64,000 nt of DNA, taken from the NCBI GenBank assembly GCA_945877125.1, contig CAMCQT010000003.1, forward strand, positions 23,013 to 87,012, read 5' to 3'. Below, piece by piece: positions 23,616-32,767 of the stretch. This DNA comes from Candidatus Brevifilum fermentans (GTDB lineage: Bacteria > Chloroflexota > Anaerolineae > Anaerolineales > Villigracilaceae). Every line of letters starts with the position of its first letter. Position 1 is the first letter of the stretch. The notes beneath the pieces were generated by a model. It saw only the letters and a list, made by a program, of their open reading frames with translations, was not told where the DNA came from and made no database searches. The position numbers were made by a program, and so were the translations under genes.

Positions 23616-24428
23616 TTATCCTTTGAAGCGCGGATACGACCCCAGCACCCGCAGCATCACCGCATATTCCCCCAAATGGTCAAGCGCGCGCCTGGCGGTT
23701 TCATCATTTTGCGACCCAATGAAGTCAATGTAAAAAAGGTATTCCCACGGACTTCCCTGCAACGGACGGGATTCGATCTTCGTCAGGTCGAGGTCACGCA
23801 GGGCAAAAACGCTCAGGGCTTTGAACAACGCGCCGGGCACATTTTTGAGTGTGAATACGATGGAAGTCTTCGCTTCGCCCGCCGGGATGGTTGATTCTCG
23901 TTGGACGGAGAGGAAACGCGTATAGTTTTCCGGGTTATCTTCAATGCCTTCTTCCAAAATTTGCATTCCATAAATTTCAGCCGCACGCTTGGATGCAATC
24001 GCCGCCACATCCAACACGCCCGATTCTTTGAGCATTTTTACACTGCCCGCCGTATCGTACACCTGCTCGGCTTTGATTCCAAGACTGCGTAAATAGCCCG
24101 CGCACTGCCCCAGCGCCTGCGGATGGCTAATGGCTTTTTTGATGTCTTCCTTTTTTGCGCCAGGCATGGCAATTAGGCAATGCTGCACGCGCAGAAAATA
24201 TTCACCCACAATGTGCAGGTCGTGCCGCAAAAGCAAATCATAATTTTGGTGAATGCTGCCCGCCAGCGAATTTTCAATGGGAGCCAGCGCCGCGTCGCTT
24301 TTGCCAGATACGACAGAATCGAACATCACATCGAATGATTCACACGGGAGGGTTTCAACCTGTCCAAAATAATTAAAAACGGCTTGCTCGCTATACGCAC
24401 CGGCTTCGCCTTGAAATGCTATTTTCAT
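23616..24428 (-). CDS. pheA: Prephenate dehydratase
   Basis: This enzyme converts prephenate to phenylpyruvate for phenylalanine. The 270-residue protein is monofunctional, with the N-terminal FQGEAGAYSEQA, the catalytic TRFLSV-type segment near residue 165 and a C-terminal ACT domain (from about residue 190, with ESRPLQGSPWEYLFYID), which usually gives Phe feedback inhibition. No chorismate mutase domain is fused. TAGGAG precedes the ATG. The neighbouring aminotransferase may complete the pathway. Confidence 0.94.
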   Translation of the reverse strand: MKIAFQGEAGAYSEQAVFNYFGQVETLPCESFDVMFDSVVSGKSDAALAPIENSLAGSIHQNYDLLLRHDLHIVGEYFLRVQHCLIAMPGAKKEDIKKAISHPQALGQCAGYLRSLGIKAEQVYDTAGSVKMLKESGVLDVAAIASKRAAEIYGMQILEEGIEDNPENYTRFLSVQRESTIPAGEAKTSIVFTLKNVPGALFKALSVFALRDLDLTKIESRPLQGSPWEYLFYIDFIGSQNDETARRALDHLGEYAVMLRVLGSYPRFKG

Positions 24429-24439
24429 AATTCTCCTAG

Positions 24440-24497
24440 TTCTGATCGAAGGTCAAAAGTCGAAAATCATCCGACCTTTGACCTTCGACTTTTGACT
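24440..24497. repeat. AAGTCGA/AGGTCGA short tandem repeat palindrome
   Basis: ATCGAAGGTCAAAAGTCGAAA is mirrored by GACCTTTGACCTTCGACTTTTGAC. It fills the gap between the aminotransferase and pheA. Confidence 0.75.
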
Positions 24498-25677
24498 ATT
24501 GTTTTTCTGCCCACTCAACAATTTTTCGAAATCCCGCTTCCACATCCTCGTCCGAAGCTGCGATAGTCATGCGGATGAATCCCTCACCCTCTGAGCCAAA
24601 AGCCGAGCCGGGGACAAGTCCCACGCCCACTTCGTCCAAAATCTTTTCGCACATTTCAACGGAAGACATTTTCAAAGCGCGCAGGTCAAGGAAGAAATAA
24701 AACGCGCCCTGCGGCGGAATCACTTTTACTTTATCGCTTTCCAATTCATGCGACAAACGAAAAACCAAATCACGGCGGCGGCTGTACGCGGCACGCATGT
24801 TTGCAGTGACATCTTGAATCGCGGGGTCGGTCAATGCGAAGGCGGCGGCTTTCTGAATGAAGGGCGCAACGCAGGTGATTGAATTTTGTCCCGCCTTCAA
24901 AGCGTTCTCGATCACATACGCAGGCGCGGCGAGATAGCCAACCCGCCAGCCTGTCATGGCGTAGGATTTTGAAAGGCTGTTGACCAACAGGGTTCTCTCC
25001 TTCGCGCCTTCAATTGCCGCCGCTGAGGTGGGGCGTTCTTCATAATATAAACTTCCGTACACTTCATCGCTGACGATCCACAAATTATGCTGTGCGGCGA
25101 AGTCCTGCAATTTCTGCAAATACTGGCGGGTGGGATACGCGCCCGTGGGATTAGATGGATAGTTCAAGACGATGACGCGTGTTTTTGGGGTTAATGCTTT
25201 TTCCCAGGATTCGAAAAACGGGATGAATCCATTTTCAGCGGGAGCAGGGACGCGGATCACATTTCCCCTGAGCATGATCGCCATATTTGAGTGGGTTGCC
25301 CACGACGGGTCTGGGACTAAAACATCATCGCCAGGATTCAAGACCGACTGCATGGCAAGATAATAAGCGTGGATGCCGCCATGCGTGATCAAAATTTCGG
25401 TGGCGGGGTCGTAGGGAATGCCCTCGTCACGAATCAGCTTGGATGCCACAGCAGCTCTCAGGTCAGGATAGCCGCGAGAGGGGCCGTAATGAGTCAGCCC
25501 GTCTTGCATCGCTTTAAAGGCGACATCCAATACGGATGGCGGAGTTCCAAAATCGGGGTCGCCCACCTGCAAGCCGACGATGTTTTGTCCGCTGGCTTTG
25601 AGCGCAAGAATACGGTCTGCCATGGCAACGGTGGCAGATTGGCGAATGAGGTCGAACTGTGTGTTGATATTTGGCAT
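24496..25677 (-). CDS. Class I aminotransferase (aspartate/aromatic type)
   Basis: A 393-residue fold-type I PLP enzyme. It has GDPDFGTPP near residue 38, NYPSNPTGAYP near 165, SDEVYG near 195 and the PLP lysine in SLSKSYAMTGWRVGY near 230. The best start is the ATG at 25677 (MPNINTQ); upstream codons of the frame are repeat-derived. Its position before pheA suggests transamination of phenylpyruvate or prephenate, but aspartate aminotransferase is equally possible. Confidence 0.88.
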   Translation of the reverse strand: MPNINTQFDLIRQSATVAMADRILALKASGQNIVGLQVGDPDFGTPPSVLDVAFKAMQDGLTHYGPSRGYPDLRAAVASKLIRDEGIPYDPATEILITHGGIHAYYLAMQSVLNPGDDVLVPDPSWATHSNMAIMLRGNVIRVPAPAENGFIPFFESWEKALTPKTRVIVLNYPSNPTGAYPTRQYLQKLQDFAAQHNLWIVSDEVYGSLYYEERPTSAAAIEGAKERTLLVNSLSKSYAMTGWRVGYLAAPAYVIENALKAGQNSITCVAPFIQKAAAFALTDPAIQDVTANMRAAYSRRRDLVFRLSHELESDKVKVIPPQGAFYFFLDLRALKMSSVEMCEKILDEVGVGLVPGSAFGSEGEGFIRMTIAASDEDVEAGFRKIVEWAEKQ

Positions 25678-25697
25678 AGCGATTTTCCAATTCAAGA

Positions 25698-25737
25698 TGG
25701 AGATTGCTTCGGGCAAAAACATGTTCGTGCAATGACT
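25698..25737. repeat. Half copy of the palindromic repeat family
   Basis: GGAGATTGCTTCGGGCAAAAACATGTTCGTGCAATGAC resembles the right half of the ATGTCATTGCGAGG family, decayed. Confidence 0.55.
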
Positions 25738-25763
25738 TGTTGGAGTGTATCAAATAAACAAAA

Positions 25764-25787
25764 ATCCCGTCAACTGATTGACGGGAT
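25764..25787 (-). terminator. Terminator after the sensor kinase gene
   Basis: ATCCCGTCA...TGACGGGAT hairpin; on the minus strand it is followed by TTTTTGTTT. Confidence 0.75.
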
Positions 25788-25807
25788 GGAAATCTTTTAC
25801 AGATGTG

Positions 25808-27073
25808 TCACTCGGCAAATGGCTGCACCGGGTCTGGCGCTTCGATTTTTTTCTCGACCGGCAGGAGGAATGTAAAAATACTGCCCATGTCTTCGGCGCT
25901 TTCAGCCCAAATGCGCCCGCCGTGCATTTCGATCATTACCTTGGCAACGGAAAGCCCAAGCCCCATGCCGCCATGTTTGCGTGTGAGATGAGATTCGACT
26001 TGATAAAAACGTTCAAAAACATGCACCAAATCTTTGGCAGGGATTCCCACGCCGTCATCTTCGACAACCACTTTCACAAAGTTAGAGTCGAGACCGCCGC
26101 GAAGTGTGACGTGTCCGCCGTAGTTGCTAAAGGTGAGCGCATTTTTCACCAAATTGCTCATCACAATCGCGATCTTGCTTCCATCGGCATCAACCAGCAG
26201 GTCCTGATTATGTTCGATCTCCACGTTGAGGATGACGCCTTTTTGCACAGCCATGTCACGGAATGAAGCAGAAACATCTTCGATAATGCGTGCGACAGAA
26301 ACCTTGCGTGAGCGAAGACTTGCCCCGCCCGTCTGATAGTTATCAACAGTTGAGAGGCTTTCGATGATTTCCTTCAACCTGGACGCACTGCGGATTATGG
26401 CATCGACCTGTTCCTGATATTCATTGCCGACCAGTTCGCGCAAAAAAGTGGAATGACCGAGGATCAGCCCAAGCGGCGTGCGGAGTTCATGAGAAGTGAT
26501 GGCGATAAATTCATTTTTCAACCGGTCAAGGTCGCGCGCTTCAGCTTGAGATGAAAGCACATTTCCTTCAAGCATATCGTTTTGCAGAGCGGTCATGGCA
26601 AGCGAAGCGAGGGTCTCAAGGATAAATATATCCTCTTCGGTATATTGGACGCCGCCAGCTTTATTGAATACTTCAAATACGCCCATGGGTCTGCCGTGTA
26701 ATATGAGAGGCACCCCCAAAAGAGAACGCGTAGTAAAACTGGCCAGATCATCAATTTTTCCGTAGTGACGGGGGTCACTTTTTGCATCGTCAATCACAAG
26801 CGGTTTGACATGCAAAAATATCCACCCGGCTGCGCTTGCGTTTAACGGAATTTTGGCTGAACTGATCGCCTCACGATGAAACCACGGCACATATTTAAAA
26901 CGAAGCTCCTGTGAGGCTTCGTCATATTCCATTAAAGATGCGGTTTCGCTGTCGGTCAACTCGGTGGCGGCTGAGAGAACGGATTGCAGGTACGTCTCAA
27001 TGTCAACCATCGTGCTGAGATTGCGGGTTACTTCCAAAAGACGCGTAAGGAGTTTCGTTTGATCTAGTGCCAT
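25808..27073 (-). CDS. GAF-domain sensor histidine kinase
   Basis: A 421-residue soluble kinase: an N-terminal GAF domain (about residues 15-165), a HisKA dimerisation domain with the phosphoacceptor His in TSHELRTPLG near residue 197, and a HATPase domain with NLVKNAL (N box), DDGVGIPAKD (G1) and GGMGLGLSVAK (G2). No membrane segment or receiver domain is present and no response regulator gene is adjacent, so its signal and partner are unknown. Confidence 0.92.
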   Translation of the reverse strand: MALDQTKLLTRLLEVTRNLSTMVDIETYLQSVLSAATELTDSETASLMEYDEASQELRFKYVPWFHREAISSAKIPLNASAAGWIFLHVKPLVIDDAKSDPRHYGKIDDLASFTTRSLLGVPLILHGRPMGVFEVFNKAGGVQYTEEDIFILETLASLAMTALQNDMLEGNVLSSQAEARDLDRLKNEFIAITSHELRTPLGLILGHSTFLRELVGNEYQEQVDAIIRSASRLKEIIESLSTVDNYQTGGASLRSRKVSVARIIEDVSASFRDMAVQKGVILNVEIEHNQDLLVDADGSKIAIVMSNLVKNALTFSNYGGHVTLRGGLDSNFVKVVVEDDGVGIPAKDLVHVFERFYQVESHLTRKHGGMGLGLSVAKVMIEMHGGRIWAESAEDMGSIFTFLLPVEKKIEAPDPVQPFAE

Positions 27074-27174
27074 ATTTTGCCTATAGTAAGATTATACTTC
27101 ACTGGACTATCTGAAATAAAAGAGAAATAGGTCACAAGGAAATTGCAATTTAAATAATAAAGGAGAAAAATTTC

Positions 27175-28260
27175 ATGGCAAGTAACAAAGTTCGTGTCGC
27201 AATTATCGGTGTGGGAAATTGCGCTTCATCGCTGGTACAAGGTGTCCAGTTCTACAAAAACGCAAAAATAGACGAAGCCATCCCCGGCATCATGCATACT
27301 CAACTTGGCGATTACCACGTCGGCGATATTGAGTTCACCATGGGCATCGACATCAATATCACCAAAGTTGGCAAGGACCTTTCTGAAGCCATTTTTGCCG
27401 AGCCAAATAACACCTTCAAATTCTCAGATGTTCCCAACCTAAATGTACCAGTCGTACGCGGTATGACCCATGACGGACTGGGTAAATATTTGAGCGAAGT
27501 CATCACAAAAGCGCCCGGCCCCACAGCAGATATTGTTAAAATGCTCAGAGATACAAAGACCGATGTGGTGATCAACTTCCTGCCCGTCGGCTCAGAGATG
27601 GCCACCAAATGGTACGTGGAGCAGGTCATCGAAGCAGGCTGCGCGTTCGTGAATGCGATTCCGGTCTTCATTGCATCTTCTGAATACTGGGGCAAACGCT
27701 TCCGCGATGCGGGTCTGCCCATTCTTGGCGACGACATTAAGAGTCAGGTCGGCGCAACCATTGTGCATCGTGTGCTCACCAGCCTGTTCGTGGATCGCGG
27801 CGTAAAAATTGACCGCACCTATCAACTCAACTTCGGCGGCAACACAGACTTCCTCAACATGCTTGAGCGCGACCGTCTTGAAAGCAAGAAAATTTCCAAG
27901 ACCAACGCCGTGACCAGCATGGTGCCCTACGACATGGGCAAGGACAACGTCCACGTGGGACCAAGTGACCACGTCCCCTGGCTGACCGACCGCAAGTGGT
28001 GCTACATCCGCATGGAAGGCACAACCTTTGGCAACGTCCCTCTCAACATGGAGCTAAAACTCGAAGTATGGGACAGCCCCAACTCAGCCGGCGTAATGAT
28101 CGACGCAGTCCGCTGTGCCAAGATCGCGCTCGATAGAAAACTCAGCGGGCCCATCGTGGGACCCTCCTCTTATTTCTTCAAGACCCCGCCCAAGCAATTC
28201 CGCGACGACATCTGCCGCGATAAAGTGGAAGAGTATATTTCGGGAAGAAGTAACGAGTAG
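27175..28260 (+). CDS. ino1: myo-Inositol-1-phosphate synthase
   Basis: The enzyme cyclises glucose-6-phosphate to inositol-1-phosphate. The 361-residue protein has the NAD-binding [16 protein letters not shown] near residues 8-23, [11 protein letters not shown] near 160, [12 protein letters not shown] near 183 and a C-terminal DAVRCAK. This is the short prokaryotic/archaeal type. AAAGGAG precedes the ATG. Inositol in bacteria usually serves inositol lipids or solutes; no downstream pathway gene is adjacent. Confidence 0.92.
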   Translation: MASNKVRVAIIGVGNCASSLVQGVQFYKNAKIDEAIPGIMHTQLGDYHVGDIEFTMGIDINITKVGKDLSEAIFAEPNNTFKFSDVPNLNVPVVRGMTHDGLGKYLSEVITKAPGPTADIVKMLRDTKTDVVINFLPVGSEMATKWYVEQVIEAGCAFVNAIPVFIASSEYWGKRFRDAGLPILGDDIKSQVGATIVHRVLTSLFVDRGVKIDRTYQLNFGGNTDFLNMLERDRLESKKISKTNAVTSMVPYDMGKDNVHVGPSDHVPWLTDRKWCYIRMEGTTFGNVPLNMELKLEVWDSPNSAGVMIDAVRCAKIALDRKLSGPIVGPSSYFFKTPPKQFRDDICRDKVEEYISGRSNE

Positions 28261-28288
28261 AGCAGTAATTAAGTAAAAAGTGAGAAGT

Positions 28289-28323
28289 GAGACGTTTGCA
28301 TTTTGCAGACGTCTCTTTTTTTC
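28289..28323 (+). terminator. Terminator after ino1
   Basis: GAGACGT (28289-28295) pairs with ACGTCTC (28309-28315), followed by a long T run. Confidence 0.8.
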
Positions 28324-28339
28324 AGGTAGAATTCGATGC

Positions 28340-29515
28340 ATGAAAAATAATTACGGATTAAGAAAAGCGCTTCGCATCCTAACCTTTAGCCTGGTTGCTG
28401 GACTCTTGGCAGCCTGCCAACCCGCAGCGGCTACCGCCGACCCAAATATCATAATGACCGCGGCCTTCGAGACGGCCTTTGCAGAGATCAGCAAACCAAC
28501 CGAAACACCCGTACCAACCGAGACGCCCATCCCCACCGCCACCATTCCACGCACGCCGCCGGCATTGCCCGCAGCATACCAAACATCCCTGCTAAAAGTG
28601 GATGATATTCCGCGCACGTACGTGGCTGATAGCTGCCAGTATTTGCAAAACAAATGGAACCCAAACAACGCAGTACCTGGCACGGTGGTAATGACGGTTA
28701 TGTTCCATGGCATTTTAAAAGACGCAACTGTATCAAATCCCAAAGACATTACAGTAAGCGATTTCAACAAATTAATGAATGATCTCCACGAATTAGGATT
28801 TCAAGCCATCAACATGCAACAAATGGCAGATTTTATGTATAACAACACAAAAATTCCGCAAAAATCTGTTTTACTTATTGTAGACGATCGTCATAACGCA
28901 CAAAATTTCGACGAACACTTTCGCCCATATTATAATCAGTGGGGTTGGCCGGTTGTTAATGGATGGATAAGTGCATTTGGAGCTGCGGATAATGTGTTGG
29001 CAGGAAATGTAAACCTCTCAAATGAAGGTTGGGTTGATTATCAAGCGCACAGTGTTTTACATCAAACCCCAATTACCGATTCATCTCCAGATGAATTCAT
29101 TACAGCAGAAATGCAAGGTTCGATTACAAATATACAAACCTATTTCAACAAGACGCCAATTGCATATATTTATTTTGGCGGGAATTTCTCAAAGCGTGCC
29201 GCAGAACTTGGTTTGCAATTTGGCTACAAACTTGGTTTCACCGTGAATCCACGCGGACCCGTCATGTACAACTGGGTTCCCCAAGCGGACACAATTAATC
29301 AATCCAACCCGTCTGCCCTTCCCGAAACCCCGGCAGGGAACCCGCTCATGACACTTCCACGTTATTGGAGTATCAACTCACGAGGCGAATTAGATAACGT
29401 GCGCGCCATCAGCGAACAAGCCGCACAATATGCCGAACAAAACAAAGCAATCGAACTTGAATATTACGATATCGTCTGCGCGCCCACGTACGGGTCCATC
29501 CCTGCCGCGCAGTAA
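28340..29515 (+). CDS. Lipoprotein with polysaccharide-deacetylase-like domain (copy 1)
   Basis: A 391-residue lipoprotein: signal peptide ending in GLLAAC, a Thr/Pro-rich linker (TPVPTETPIPTAT), then a domain of about 290 residues. Segments such as VMTVMFHGI, LLIVDDRHN, GWVDYQAHSVLH and TPIAYIYFGGNFSKRA follow the order of NodB/CE4 deacetylase motifs (TFDDG, HxxxH, and a later Gly-Gly-Pro-like strand), but the motifs are divergent. The ATG at 28340 has a TAGAAT box 7 nt upstream and no Shine-Dalgarno. A paralogue follows. Activity is not established. Confidence 0.7.
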   Translation: MKNNYGLRKALRILTFSLVAGLLAACQPAAATADPNIIMTAAFETAFAEISKPTETPVPTETPIPTATIPRTPPALPAAYQTSLLKVDDIPRTYVADSCQYLQNKWNPNNAVPGTVVMTVMFHGILKDATVSNPKDITVSDFNKLMNDLHELGFQAINMQQMADFMYNNTKIPQKSVLLIVDDRHNAQNFDEHFRPYYNQWGWPVVNGWISAFGAADNVLAGNVNLSNEGWVDYQAHSVLHQTPITDSSPDEFITAEMQGSITNIQTYFNKTPIAYIYFGGNFSKRAAELGLQFGYKLGFTVNPRGPVMYNWVPQADTINQSNPSALPETPAGNPLMTLPRYWSINSRGELDNVRAISEQAAQYAEQNKAIELEYYDIVCAPTYGSIPAAQ

Positions 29516-29529
29516 ATGAGTTGGAAGAA

Positions 29530-29588
29530 AGCACGTCCCGAAGGTTGATTTGAGCCAATTTGGCTGTCTTCAAACCTTCGGGACGCGC
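29530..29588. repeat. CGTCCCGAAGGTT inverted repeat
   Basis: GCACGTCCCGAAGGTT and AACCTTCGGGACGCGC flank a short loop between the two paralogous lipoprotein genes. Confidence 0.7.
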
Positions 29589-29612
29589 TCAAAATTCGTT
29601 TACAATAAACCT

Positions 29613-30680
29613 ATGAAACCGCAAGTAGACTCAAATAAGAATATTCTTTACCGCTTAACGACCATTCTTGTGATCATTTTTATTCTGATCTCCTGTGAAC
29701 CATTCACCACAACCGCGCCTGAGACACCTCCCGACCCGGGGAGCGAACTCACACAAACCGCAAAATCCTCCTCACTGGCTGTCTTTCAATCCAAACGCTT
29801 AAATCCACTGGACACCCCGCACACCTACATCCAGGACTCGTGCTTGTATTTAATCAACAGGTGGAATCGATTAAACGCCAAGCCCGGGACAGTCGTCATG
29901 ATCGTCATGTTCAACGAGGATATTCTCTACAATTTTGACAGTATCATGAATCAACTTCATGCTCAGGGTTTTAAAGCGATCAACACACAACAATTTTTGA
30001 CATTCATGGAACGCAACGGCAAGATTCCCTCACGTTCAGTTTTAATCATTCAAGACAACAGTCATTCAGCAAACGAGCTTAAGCGATTCAAAGATTATTG
30101 GGATCTGTGGAAATGGCCCGTGGTCAATGGTTGGGTTAGCGAACCCGACACCCCTGAATCGTTGTGGCTGGAAAATATCACACTGGAAAACGAAGGCTGG
30201 GTCGATCATCAGGCACAAGGCTTAATCCCTGGAACAGTCTTATCAGATGACTCATCCAAGACCGTCATCTCGCGCGAACTCAAAGGGTCGATCACTGCGT
30301 TTGCAAATCACTTTGCGAAAAACCCCATCGCGGTCATCTGGCCGGGCGGCGGATTTGGTCAGCGGCCAGCGGAAGCGGCGCGCATATTAGGCTATCAGCT
30401 TGGTTTCACATCCAACGCACGCGGACCTGTCATGTATAACTGGGTTCCGCTCGCCGACGAGATTGACCCTGCGCGCCCGACATATATCCCCGAAGGATAT
30501 ATCCATGACCCATTGATGACACTTCCGCGGTACTCGCAAGATCAAGTGTTGGATGCGATTGACCAGGTACGTCTCACAGGCAATGAAGCAGCGGAATTTG
30601 CAAAAAGCAATAAAGCAGCAGAATTTGAATATTACGACACCGTCTGCCAGCCCATTTACGGGCGGATGCCAACGCCTTAA
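29613..30680 (+). CDS. Lipoprotein with polysaccharide-deacetylase-like domain (copy 2, motifs degraded)
   Basis: A 355-residue paralogue of the preceding lipoprotein, with the lipobox ILISC and the same domain order (VMIVMFNED, LIIQDNSHS, GWVDHQAQG, NARGPVMYNWVP). Where copy 1 has HxxxH-like GWVDYQAHSVLH, this copy has GWVDHQAQGLIP, and IVDDRHN is IQDNSHS, so the putative metal site is further reduced. The shared ending YYDxVCxPxYG is almost identical in the two. TACAAT lies 6 nt before the ATG. Confidence 0.68.
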   Translation: MKPQVDSNKNILYRLTTILVIIFILISCEPFTTTAPETPPDPGSELTQTAKSSSLAVFQSKRLNPLDTPHTYIQDSCLYLINRWNRLNAKPGTVVMIVMFNEDILYNFDSIMNQLHAQGFKAINTQQFLTFMERNGKIPSRSVLIIQDNSHSANELKRFKDYWDLWKWPVVNGWVSEPDTPESLWLENITLENEGWVDHQAQGLIPGTVLSDDSSKTVISRELKGSITAFANHFAKNPIAVIWPGGGFGQRPAEAARILGYQLGFTSNARGPVMYNWVPLADEIDPARPTYIPEGYIHDPLMTLPRYSQDQVLDAIDQVRLTGNEAAEFAKSNKAAEFEYYDTVCQPIYGRMPTP

Positions 30681-30704
30681 TAAATTATTTTTCGGAGGAA
30701 CCCC

Positions 30705-31049
30705 ATGACAGACTGTATTTTTTGCAAGATCATCTCAGGTGAGATTCCCAGCACCAACGTGTTTCGAGACGAGCAAGTGACCGCCTTCCGCGACCTTAAC
30801 CCCGCCGCGCCAACTCACATCCTAATCGTGCCGAACAAGCACATTGATTCGGTCAACACGCTCACCGATGGCGACGAACCATTAATCGGGCATCTCTTCA
30901 CCACAGCAAAACAAATTGCCGCGCAAGAGGGAATTGCCGAAGGCGGATACCGACTTATCATCAACACCAACGCAGACGCGGGGCAGACCGTTTTCCACAT
31001 CCACCTGCATCTTTTGGGCGGTGCGCCTTTGAAATATCCAATGGGTTAA
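30705..31049 (+). CDS. HIT family nucleotide hydrolase (HinT type)
   Basis: A 114-residue HIT protein with N-terminal CIFCKII, the catalytic HIHLHLL triad motif near the C-terminus and the HinT-type ending LGG. Members hydrolyse purine phosphoramidates and adenylated lysines. GGAGG precedes the ATG, and a terminator follows. Confidence 0.95.
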   Translation: MTDCIFCKIISGEIPSTNVFRDEQVTAFRDLNPAAPTHILIVPNKHIDSVNTLTDGDEPLIGHLFTTAKQIAAQEGIAEGGYRLIINTNADAGQTVFHIHLHLLGGAPLKYPMG

Positions 31050-31057
31050 ATACAAAG

Positions 31058-31088
31058 CGACCAGCAGAAAATGACTGGTCGTTTTTTT
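31058..31088 (+). terminator. Terminator after the HIT gene
   Basis: CGACCAG (31058-31064) and CTGGTCG (31075-31081), followed by seven T. Confidence 0.88.
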
Positions 31089-31112
31089 ATTGCAACAATT
31101 CTCATTATGGCA

Positions 31113-31188
31113 ATGTCACTGCGAGGAACGAAGCAGCCTCCTTGCTAATGGAAAGATTGCTTCGGGAAGAACGCCCTCGCAATGACAT
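31113..31188. repeat. Palindromic repeat, short copy
   Basis: A 76-bp member with ends ATGTCACTGCGAGGAACG and CGCCCTCGCAATGACAT and an inner GATTGCTTCGGG. Confidence 0.8.
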
Positions 31189-31247
31189 ATTGAGATTTTC
31201 TGTTTTTATTGACTTATGGAAAAATATAATTTATAACCCGCGCCAAT

Positions 31248-31286
31248 CTCATCACTGAAAACTGATTACTGATTACTGAAAACTGG
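31248..31286. repeat. ACTGATT/ACTGAAA tandem repeat
   Basis: Words ACTGAAA, ACTGATT, ACTGATT, ACTGAAA, ACTGG in tandem; a single-armed heptamer repeat just before the thyX Shine-Dalgarno. Confidence 0.75.
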
Positions 31287-31294
31287 AGCCCTCC

Positions 31295-32719
31295 ATGCCC
31301 GAACGAGAAATCTACCTGCTTTCCCCGCGTGCCCTCAGCCCCGAAACCATCGCGGTTGCCTTTGCAAAAACATCGCGCGCGCCAGAATCCTTTCGCGAGA
31401 TCGCCGCGGAATTAAGCGACGAACAGTCTGCAAAATTCCATGAAAAATGGGTCGTGGGCTACGGTCACGCCTCGGTTGCCGAACATGCGGTTTTGCATTT
31501 CGCTTTCGAGAACGTCTCGCGCATCGCCATCGAAACGATTGAAAGCAGCCGCCTCGCATCCTACACCGAAAAATCCACGCGCTACCAAAAATGGGGACAA
31601 GCGGATTTTACGATTCCGCCCGAACTGGACGGACATCCCCTGCGCGATGAGTTTATTGAAACTGTGCGCTTCCTTTTCTCAACCTATGCTGAGTCGCTCG
31701 ACCCTTTGAAGAATCTCATCCTCAGCCGCTCACCGCGCCGCGATAATGAAAACGACGAAGCCTACGACCGCCGAATCCGCTCGCAGTACGTGGATCGCTG
31801 CCGATTCATCCTGCCAGCCGCCGCCAATGCCAATGTGGGCATGACCGCCAACGCGCGCGTGATCGAAATGATCATCCGCAAAATGCTCTCTCACCCGCTC
31901 GCCGAAGTAAGACAGATCGGCGAAAAGATGAAGGAAGTTGCAAAAGCCGAAACGCCCACACTGGTCAAATACGCGGATGCTGTGCCGTATGTGGTGGAGA
32001 CGGTCAAGGAAATTTCCCTCACCCCAACCCCTCTCCCTGAGGGAGAGGGGCAAGGGGTGAGGGAAGATTGGTGTTCCTTAATTGACTACGACAAGGACGG
32101 CGAAAAGAAAATACTTGCCGCGGCTTTGTATCGGTTCAACGAGATGCCTTTTGCAGATGCGCTGGCTTATGTCAAATCGTTGAAGAAAAAAGAACGCGCC
32201 AAATTGGCTGAGACATTGCTCAAGCGCCTCGGTAAATTTGATACGCCCCTGCGCGAGTTGGAATATTCGACATACACCTTTGATATTGTCATGGATCAGG
32301 GCGCGTATGCTGAGTTCAAACGTCACCGCATGATGACACAGACTCCGCAGCGACTGACGACTCGGCTTGGATACGCGATTCCGCTGCTCGTAACAGAAGC
32401 AGGCTTCGGGTTAAAGTATGAGGCGGCAATGGAATCCGCGATGAAGATGTATGAAAAGTTGGTGGAGTTCGATCCAAACGTCGCGCAATATATTGTCCCC
32501 AATGGATTTAATCGGCGGGTGCTGGCTCAATTCAATTTACGTGAAGCATTCGCGTTCTGCCAATTACGCACCGCACCCAACGCGCATTTCTCGATCAGAA
32601 GAGTTGCACAGAAGATGTACGAGGAAATGGCGCGCGTGCATCCGCTGTTGACGAAGTACATGAAGTTGCACGATGAAACCTGGCAGGGCGTGGAGGAAAA
32701 TTATTTTACGCAGGTGTAA
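31295..32719 (+). CDS. thyX: Double-domain flavin-dependent thymidylate synthase-like protein
   Basis: A 474-residue protein, about twice the length of a usual ThyX. The N-terminal domain (about 1-235) contains SVAEHAVLHFAFENVS and SYTEKSTRYQ, the second half of the ThyX signature. The C-terminal domain (about 265-474) contains FKRHRMMTQTPQR, the RHR half, and the late RTAPNAHFSIR segment. ThyX methylates dUMP using folate and FAD. Each half here seems to hold only part of the motif set, so the active site may form between domains. A 50-bp palindromic repeat is inserted in frame in the linker (32015-32064). GGAG precedes the ATG. Confidence 0.8.
   Translation: MPEREIYLLSPRALSPETIAVAFAKTSRAPESFREIAAELSDEQSAKFHEKWVVGYGHASVAEHAVLHFAFENVSRIAIETIESSRLASYTEKSTRYQKWGQADFTIPPELDGHPLRDEFIETVRFLFSTYAESLDPLKNLILSRSPRRDNENDEAYDRRIRSQYVDRCRFILPAAANANVGMTANARVIEMIIRKMLSHPLAEVRQIGEKMKEVAKAETPTLVKYADAVPYVVETVKEISLTPTPLPEGEGQGVREDWCSLIDYDKDGEKKILAAALYRFNEMPFADALAYVKSLKKKERAKLAETLLKRLGKFDTPLRELEYSTYTFDIVMDQGAYAEFKRHRMMTQTPQRLTTRLGYAIPLLVTEAGFGLKYEAAMESAMKMYEKLVEFDPNVAQYIVPNGFNRRVLAQFNLREAFAFCQLRTAPNAHFSIRRVAQKMYEEMARVHPLLTKYMKLHDETWQGVEENYFTQV
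32015..32064. repeat. TCCCTCACCCC palindrome inside thyX
   Basis: TCCCTCACCCC...CCTCTCCCTGAGGGAGAGG...GGGGTGAGGGA, a nested hairpin in the coding frame. It encodes the segment SLTPTPLPEGEGQGV between the two ThyX domains. Confidence 0.85.
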
Positions 32720-32724
32720 AATAA

Positions 32725-32764
32725 AAAACCTCCGAGGTCTTAAAGACCTCGGAGGTTTTCTTTT
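32725..32764. terminator. Bidirectional terminator between thyX and the aldo/keto reductase gene
   Basis: AACCTCCGAGGTCTT and AAGACCTCGGAGGTT form a 15-bp perfect stem flanked by A's and T's. Confidence 0.88.
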
Positions 32765-32767
32765 AGA

